From Dimorphilus gyrociliatus (taxonomy: Eukaryota; Annelida; Polychaeta; Dinophilidae): 64,000 bases of DNA. Made by a program: the position numbers and the translations under genes. The notes beneath the pieces are model-generated. The model saw nothing but the letters and a program-made list of their open reading frames with translations, was not told where the DNA came from and ran no database searches. This document shows positions 59,227 to 64,000 of this stretch, piece by piece (positions within the stretch are counted from its first letter, which is position 1; every line of letters begins with the position of its first letter). The stretch lies in assembly GCA_904063045.1 (NCBI GenBank), contig CAJFCJ010000002.1:4273891-4337890 (forward strand). Direction: 5' to 3'.

Positions 59227-60297
59227 ATGCAAGCCCTTCGACGATGTTCACACGTGCTTAAATTAATACCAACAACACGCACTTACTTAACTAATCCAAA
59301 AACACTAGAAAAGCGTAAGCCAGATGATCTATGTTATAAAACGACAATACCATCCCCAAAAATACCATTTGACAAAATTACTGTGGAAGATGCAAAGAAA
59401 ATCCTTACCAATTTAACACCAGAAGAAGAGAAGCAATTAAAAATTCTGAAATTAGAATATGATGTATTCTTTTCAACTGGAGTTCGAGTTCCTAATGAAA
59501 TGACCTCAGAAATGTGGTGCACAATACTTAAGAAACCATCAGTAGCTTCACGAAGAAGGATGTATAACTTTTGGTTTAAGACTGAAAAGAAAATTGAAAA
59601 TGAGAAGAAGAGAAAACAAAAAAAAGCTCTGCAGCCAAAACCTGAAAAGAGTTTTAACTTCTATAATAACATATATTTTTTTGTTAGGGAGACGACTATG
59701 AATCAACATTATTACAACAATTTATGCCATGCCATGAGATTTGGACCTCCTTTACTCTTTGATATGTCATTTGAAAATAAGATGACTGACAGAGAAGTCA
59801 AAAACTTTGTCACTCAGCTCCAATATTCTCATTCAATCAACAAGATGAATCAAGAACCATTTCATTTTTCATTTTATAACGTTTTAAGCGAAGGTAGATT
59901 CTTTAATCAAATGCACTTCTTTGGAAAAGACTTGAGTAATATACCATGGACAGTTAGTAATAACGACTTCCAGGACATATATGATAAGGAAAATCTTATT
60001 TACCTGTCGCCTAACGGAGCAAGAACAATGAAAGAATACGATCATAATGCTATATACATTATCGGAGGAATTGTCGATAGAAGTGAAGAAGTACCTTTAA
60101 CGTTTGCCAAAGCCAAAAAGGAAAAGATCAGGTCCGTAAGGTTTCCTCTAGAGAGATATTTGGATTGGACACGTGGTAGCAAGAGTTTAACTATTGATCA
60201 AGTTGTAGGCATCTTACTTAGGATAAAGCAGAATAATAATAACTGGGAAGCCGCCTTTAGTGAATTTGTGCCAAAGAGGAAGACTTATAAAGATTAA
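59227..60297 (+). CDS. Mitochondrial RNase P subunit 1 / tRNA m1R9 methyltransferase
   Basis: Intronless, 356 aa, ATG 59227 to TAA 60297. TRMT10C (MRPP1) is a SPOUT-fold methyltransferase that, with HSD17B10, methylates position 9 of mitochondrial tRNAs and supports the RNase P nuclease PRORP. Seen: an N-terminal presequence-like segment rich in Arg and lacking acids (MQALRRCSHVLKLIPTTRTY), a central Lys-rich helix (EKKRKQKK), and the SPOUT domain. That domain has LLFDMSFENKMTDREVKN, the NLIYLSPNGARTM loop, and the SAM-pocket knot YIIGGIVDRS...TFAKAKKEKIRSVRFPLERYL, near the C terminus as in the family. Poly(A) signal AATAAA is at about 60337. Orthology to TRMT10C rather than cytosolic TRMT10A/B rests on the presequence and length. 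Confidence 0.88.
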   Translation: MQALRRCSHVLKLIPTTRTYLTNPKTLEKRKPDDLCYKTTIPSPKIPFDKITVEDAKKILTNLTPEEEKQLKILKLEYDVFFSTGVRVPNEMTSEMWCTILKKPSVASRRRMYNFWFKTEKKIENEKKRKQKKALQPKPEKSFNFYNNIYFFVRETTMNQHYYNNLCHAMRFGPPLLFDMSFENKMTDREVKNFVTQLQYSHSINKMNQEPFHFSFYNVLSEGRFFNQMHFFGKDLSNIPWTVSNNDFQDIYDKENLIYLSPNGARTMKEYDHNAIYIIGGIVDRSEEVPLTFAKAKKEKIRSVRFPLERYLDWTRGSKSLTIDQVVGILLRIKQNNNNWEAAFSEFVPKRKTYKD

Positions 60298-61102
60298 AAC
60301 TATCAAACTTTATTCCAATGTTTGTTATATTTGTATGAATAAAACCAATAAGAGAAATTCAGTTGTATTTATTGAATTTTGAAAACAAAACAGATGTTAC
60401 TAGAATTTTAAGTATCAATATCACAGTTTTTTGCAAAATTGGCCAAAACGTTAAGCATTTAAACATTACGAATAGATAATATATATATATATATAATTAA
60501 TATATATTTTTATAAATAGATCAATTAATAAATATGATGAAAAATGTAAATAATATAGAAGTATATATAGTTTTTTTACATTTCAAGAAGAATAACATAC
60601 TAAAGAAAAAACTTCACTGAAACAGCAGAATTTTGGGTGATTTTACCTTATTTAATCCCATAATGACATTAACAATAACAAATGCAACTATATAAATGTT
60701 AGATGAAAATTTTAAGCATTATTATGAATTCCATTATATATTTAAAAGTGAAATTAATTATTTAAAGGCACTTAGTTAATGAACTTGATCACGAGCTGTT
60801 AAATTATCGCTTTCATTTTCAAGTCACCAATTGCTAAGCGTATTATGGTTTGTGAGAGAAGATAAAATAATTACTATTGTTTTAATAGAAGCAATGAGAA
60901 AAGCACAACGATCCTTTTCAAATTTTGGGTTCTTTAGCAATCCTATGACGCAAAGAAAAGTGACTTATTTCTGCATGACGTGTATACAAACGTAATTATT
61001 TTGTCATAATAAATTTGTTAAAATCCTAAAACAATAAGTTAAACTTCTGAAGTTTATCTTTTAAAGAAGAAAATTGAAAAAAAGGATAATTTGCGAAATA
61101 AT
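60298..61102. other. Tail-to-tail 3' regions of TRMT10C and SLC35E2
   Basis: About 0.8 kb, no gene. A TA microsatellite lies at about 60477-60510. Confidence 0.5.
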
Positions 61103-62446
61103 TTAGGCTTGTATAACGTCACCATCTTTTCTTGCTATAGAAATAGATCTCGGTTGAAGGGCTGACATTCTTCTTGCATCATAGTCTCTTGCTTTGTTGT
61201 ACAAAAGAACACCAACAGTAACGACGACAGTTCCCAAGCCCGACAAGAAAGTTACAGAATTTCCAAAAATTAAAATAGAGAGCCAGATTAAAAAAGCTCG
61301 TTTCACGGTATTAGCAACAGAATGAGTCACGGGAGATATGTAGCTCATTAAAACATAAGCAGTTATAGATTGGAAATGAAAAAAAATGCCGTTTAAAACT
61401 AAACTAATTATCATTTTGTAGGTTAGACTATCTTCTGCTCTACCCCAATCCATGATTAAAGCACATGTGGGAATTTGTACTACTATCGATGCTAGAGAAG
61501 TGTAGAATTGAAGTTCTGCAGGTCTGTTCAATAAAAAAGATAAACTATTACTTAGTTCTTTGAGAAATTAAAATATGTGAAGGTGCTAAAGATTATCTGT
61601 GTAATTCACATTTCTTGATGATGGAAGGGCAAATTTATCAGAATTGAACATTTCATTTAATAAATATTTGCCAGAAATATTCAATATAGACTTTATCGCC
61701 AAAGAAAAGTCCATTAACAGACAACTATATGACTTTCAAATAACGTTAAATGAATGATATTTAACTTTGAGTGAATTATGTTATGTAAAAGAAAGAGAAT
61801 ATTAGGGACAGGTAAAAACTTACGTATATTTAAATTTTTCACCACTAATCAACATTTTTGAATAAACGTTTTGTAGGCATTCTGTCAGATTGGTTGCGAG
61901 AGCCGCAAAAAAGCCCTGAATGTTGAATGATAACTCATATGCAGAGCACAAAGCCAATCCCCCCATTATAGGAATGAGAGATAGTTGCACAAAGACTCCA
62001 GTTCTTTCACCCAATATACATCTTGATATCATAACGGTAAAAATGGGAGCTGAGCTCTTTACAGTTTCAGTGAAACTGACGGCAACATATTTAAGAGCAA
62101 CTAAACCTAATAATACGGTTATGAACCTAGTTGATCCGACAATTATCATATTCCTCCAAAAGTTTGGAGGTTTTCCCTGTCGTTTTATTGGCTTATACAT
62201 CCCCAATGGCAAATACATTTGAATAAATCCTAAACTGGTTGTCATTATCATTTGAACTGTTCCTAGAAGATATGGTTCCCCTTTTAGTGTTGTTAGAATG
62301 TACTTGTTTAGAAACAGAGTGCAAGCTGAGAAGAAATACCACAGAATCAGGAATAGCATAGGTCGAGGATGGCATAAGCCTTCCCGAATCTCTTCAATCG
62401 GAGATTCATCAACATTTTCGTCATCTTTCTTGTGACGTTCCGACAT
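61103..62446 (-). CDS. SLC35E2-type nucleotide-sugar/triose-phosphate-like transporter
   Basis: Two exons on the minus strand: 62446-61824 and 61523-61103; 347 aa with about ten hydrophobic segments of the drug/metabolite transporter fold. Seen: LWYFFSACTLFLNKYIL (family LWFFFSFCTLFLNKYIL), VALKYVAVSFTETVKSSAP (near identical to SLC35E2), LSLIPIMGGLALCSA, NLTECLQNVYSKMLISG, ELQFYTS, and VTVGVLLYNKARD near the C terminus. Substrate unknown in the family; a Golgi/ER location is expected. The start is ATG 62446 (MSERHKKDDE). An acceptor-like CTTATTTAG about 40 bp upstream, with the frame open across it, suggests the N terminus may extend into an earlier exon. The intron is 300 bp. Confidence 0.9.
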
Positions 62447-63437
62447 TGACGTAGTTCTATTAAGTCTTGAAATTATATTCCGAAGATCTAAATAAGAAAA
62501 ATAATAGCATTTATCGCATAACACGCAGAGACGACTTACTGCAACACGACGGGAAAATCATAACATTCTCGCAAATGAGCGATAATAGGAAGTGAAATCC
62601 GAATGATTAGAAGGAGTCTGTCACGCAATTGTTAGTTTATAAGCAAATATGAGATTGTACGATTTTTCCTTTAAAAACCTTAACAAGTCCTTTTCAATTT
62701 CCAACAATGATTATTTAAAGCGATTTTCGATCAAGTTACAAAAAAAGCGACATGTTGGCAGTAAGACTACTAACCGCAAACGTTTCGGAAAATTATTACA
62801 CAAAAGTCAAAAAATCAATATTTAAAAAAAAATTAAATTTACCCTAAATGTTAAATATTAAATCCATATTTAAGTTTAAAAAACATCAATAAGCTTATCA
62901 GTAATTCCTTTTATCTTTATCATTATTCTTTAAATATATATTAATGTATATATTATAATAGGAGCTAAATTCCTACTATATAACGTTCTTTTTCATTGTT
63001 GAATATCTTGTTCTCTTTTTGAATATGCTAATTAAGTATATTAATTAGTAAAGTTAGATTTTGAAATAATAGAAAAAAATTATTAATGATATGCAGAAAT
63101 TTTTTTTATAGAAATTACCCAAGTAATTATTACTTTGTATATTTAAAGAACTCTAGGATTGAATGCTAGATTTTTGAACTGCTGTCTAAAGTTTGATATT
63201 ACAGTTGTTAGCAAACTTTGACACTCAATGGACATGTAAAGCACTAATATACAGATAGATATCTGAATAGCAGTCTGATCAAATTTTTCCTATTATATTT
63301 ATATATTTAAGCTCTTAGTATAACACGATGAAACTACCACTTTAATCGTGTTATTCAATATAATGTATTGATTCAAGTTAGCTGTACTTAATAAGTTATT
63401 TCAATTTCCACTCTGAATTTAGTGGGACCAGGTAGTA
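62447..63437. other. Head-to-head region SLC35E2/probable CERK
   Basis: About 1 kb, strongly AT-rich, no supported exon apart from a possible SLC35E2 leader exon. No clear promoter element. Confidence 0.4.
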
Positions 63438-64000
63438 ATGGCGCTGGCTGTAAACAACGAAGTCGTTTTAGAAAATATTTTTACTATTAATCGGATCTGT
63501 TATAATGTGTGCCTTGGCGAAACACATTTAGAATGGTTTGAAACAAATGAAGGAATATTCGAAAACGGAGGTCACTATTTTATTTTATAATGCTTTTATG
63601 TCGATTATAATATCTCTTTCGTAGATCTGCATCATTCGAAAAAATCTGTTCCAATAGAACAAATTCTCTGCATAAGGGAAGAATGTAAAGGCAGCGAAAG
63701 AAATTGTTTTTCTGGTTTGCATTCTAGATCCTACGTAAGTTGATAGTTGTTGAATGTTAACATAAGTAGAAATTTTCATTCGCAAACCTATAACAGTTGC
63801 TGTCTGGCTATCATTCACTGGTAATTCAAGCTTAATCTAAAACAAATCATTTATAAATTTCTATAAAACCCTTACTCTCAGTACCTTAGCTCTCTTTCTT
63901 TACATTTGTAACATATATTAAAAATTAAATAACTAGCTGTTCTTTAGTATTTTATTTTCATTTCTTGTAGAAATCTTTCTTAAAGAGTTAAAAGAGAAAA
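63438..64000 (+). CDS. Probable ceramide kinase, first exons (truncated by window end)
   Basis: Exon 1 63438-63570 (ATG, phase 1) and exon 2 63625-63734, split by a 54-bp intron, give 81 residues. The segment KKSVPIEQILCIREE matches the PH-domain strand of ceramide kinase (SVPVSEIIAVEET), preceded by a hydrophobic strand with HLEWFE where CERK has LRWW. A further exon probably begins at 63971 after TTTCTTGTAG; its third frame reads IFLKELKEK, like the helix before the kinase domain, but the connecting piece between 63735 and 63970 was not found. Ceramide kinase makes ceramide-1-phosphate at Golgi and plasma membranes. The identification rests on a short segment only. Confidence 0.5.

Noticed and set aside
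63585-63818. Minus-strand 77-aa frame at the window end
   Set aside because: Overlaps the plus-strand exon that continues the CERK-like frame with correct phase; no motif of its own.
1-64000. Searched by eye for tRNA, rRNA, snRNA, CRISPR, transposase, reverse transcriptase and viral genes
   Set aside because: No T-arm/anticodon pairs, no repeat-spacer array, and no catalytic motifs of mobile elements were seen; a covariance-model and repeat search would be needed to exclude degraded copies.

Overview
This is a eukaryotic, almost certainly metazoan, nuclear window. It is strongly AT-rich, and its genes carry many short spliceosomal introns (often 54-65 bp) beside a few of several hundred bp. 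The gene set includes an Ikaros/Hunchback-type zinc-finger factor, alsin, an NWD1-type NACHT-WD protein, USP5, pyruvate dehydrogenase kinase, NUSAP1, CDCA3, LRRIQ1 (usually a protein of ciliated cells), TRMT10C, SLC35E2, a p24/TMED cargo receptor and a beta-1,4-galactosyltransferase. That set points to a bilaterian animal with a compact genome. A small spiralian such as a meiofaunal annelid would fit, but the sequence does not prove this. I saw no rRNA, tRNA, CRISPR array, transposase or reverse transcriptase, and no sign of virus or horizontal transfer. Exon-intron models were built by hand from reading frames, splice motifs and phase agreement. Every multi-exon CDS given as complete sums to a multiple of three.

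Layout. 1-15 kb is gene-poor, with only the zinc-finger gene (4013-6757, +) and a LicD/FKRP-like membrane protein (7368-8609, +) among AT microsatellites. 15-24 kb has an unrecognised Ser/Pro-rich protein (-) and the 1550-aa NWD1-like gene (16371-22619, +). 24-36.5 kb is dense: R3HDM (-), ALS2 (+), PDK (-), CDV3 (+). 39.6-50.1 kb holds NUSAP1 (+), an AADAC/NCEH1-type esterase (-), a B4GALT (-), a p24/TMED gene (+) and CDCA3 (-). 50.8-64 kb holds USP5 (+), LRRIQ1 (-), TRMT10C (+), SLC35E2 (-) and the first exons of a probable ceramide kinase (+). From 24 kb on, strands mostly alternate, so genes share short head-to-head promoter regions (R3HDM/ALS2, PDK/CDV3, CDCA3/USP5) and short tail-to-tail 3' regions (ALS2/PDK, NUSAP1/esterase, USP5/LRRIQ1).

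Most striking observations. (1) The PDK gene has three tandem first coding exons. Each has its own ATG and a phase-1 GT donor, and each encodes a different version of the N-terminal segment that ends in (D/N)FG just before the shared kinase body; these look like alternative-promoter isoforms with different regulatory N termini. (2) The p24/TMED gene carries two tandem exons that each encode a complete juxtamembrane-transmembrane-tail unit, one with an FF tail motif and one without. (3) Three introns in three genes can only be spliced in frame with GC-AG ends, a high share of about 52 modelled introns. (4) LRRIQ1 keeps its IQ, coiled-coil and C-terminal parts but has lost the leucine-rich repeats. 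(5) The CDCA3-like promoter has a CCAAT/GGCGCC/4-nt/TTTGAA arrangement like the CDE/CHR elements of mitotic genes. The genes are functionally mixed; there is no operon, though two mitotic genes (NUSAP1, CDCA3) lie within 11 kb.
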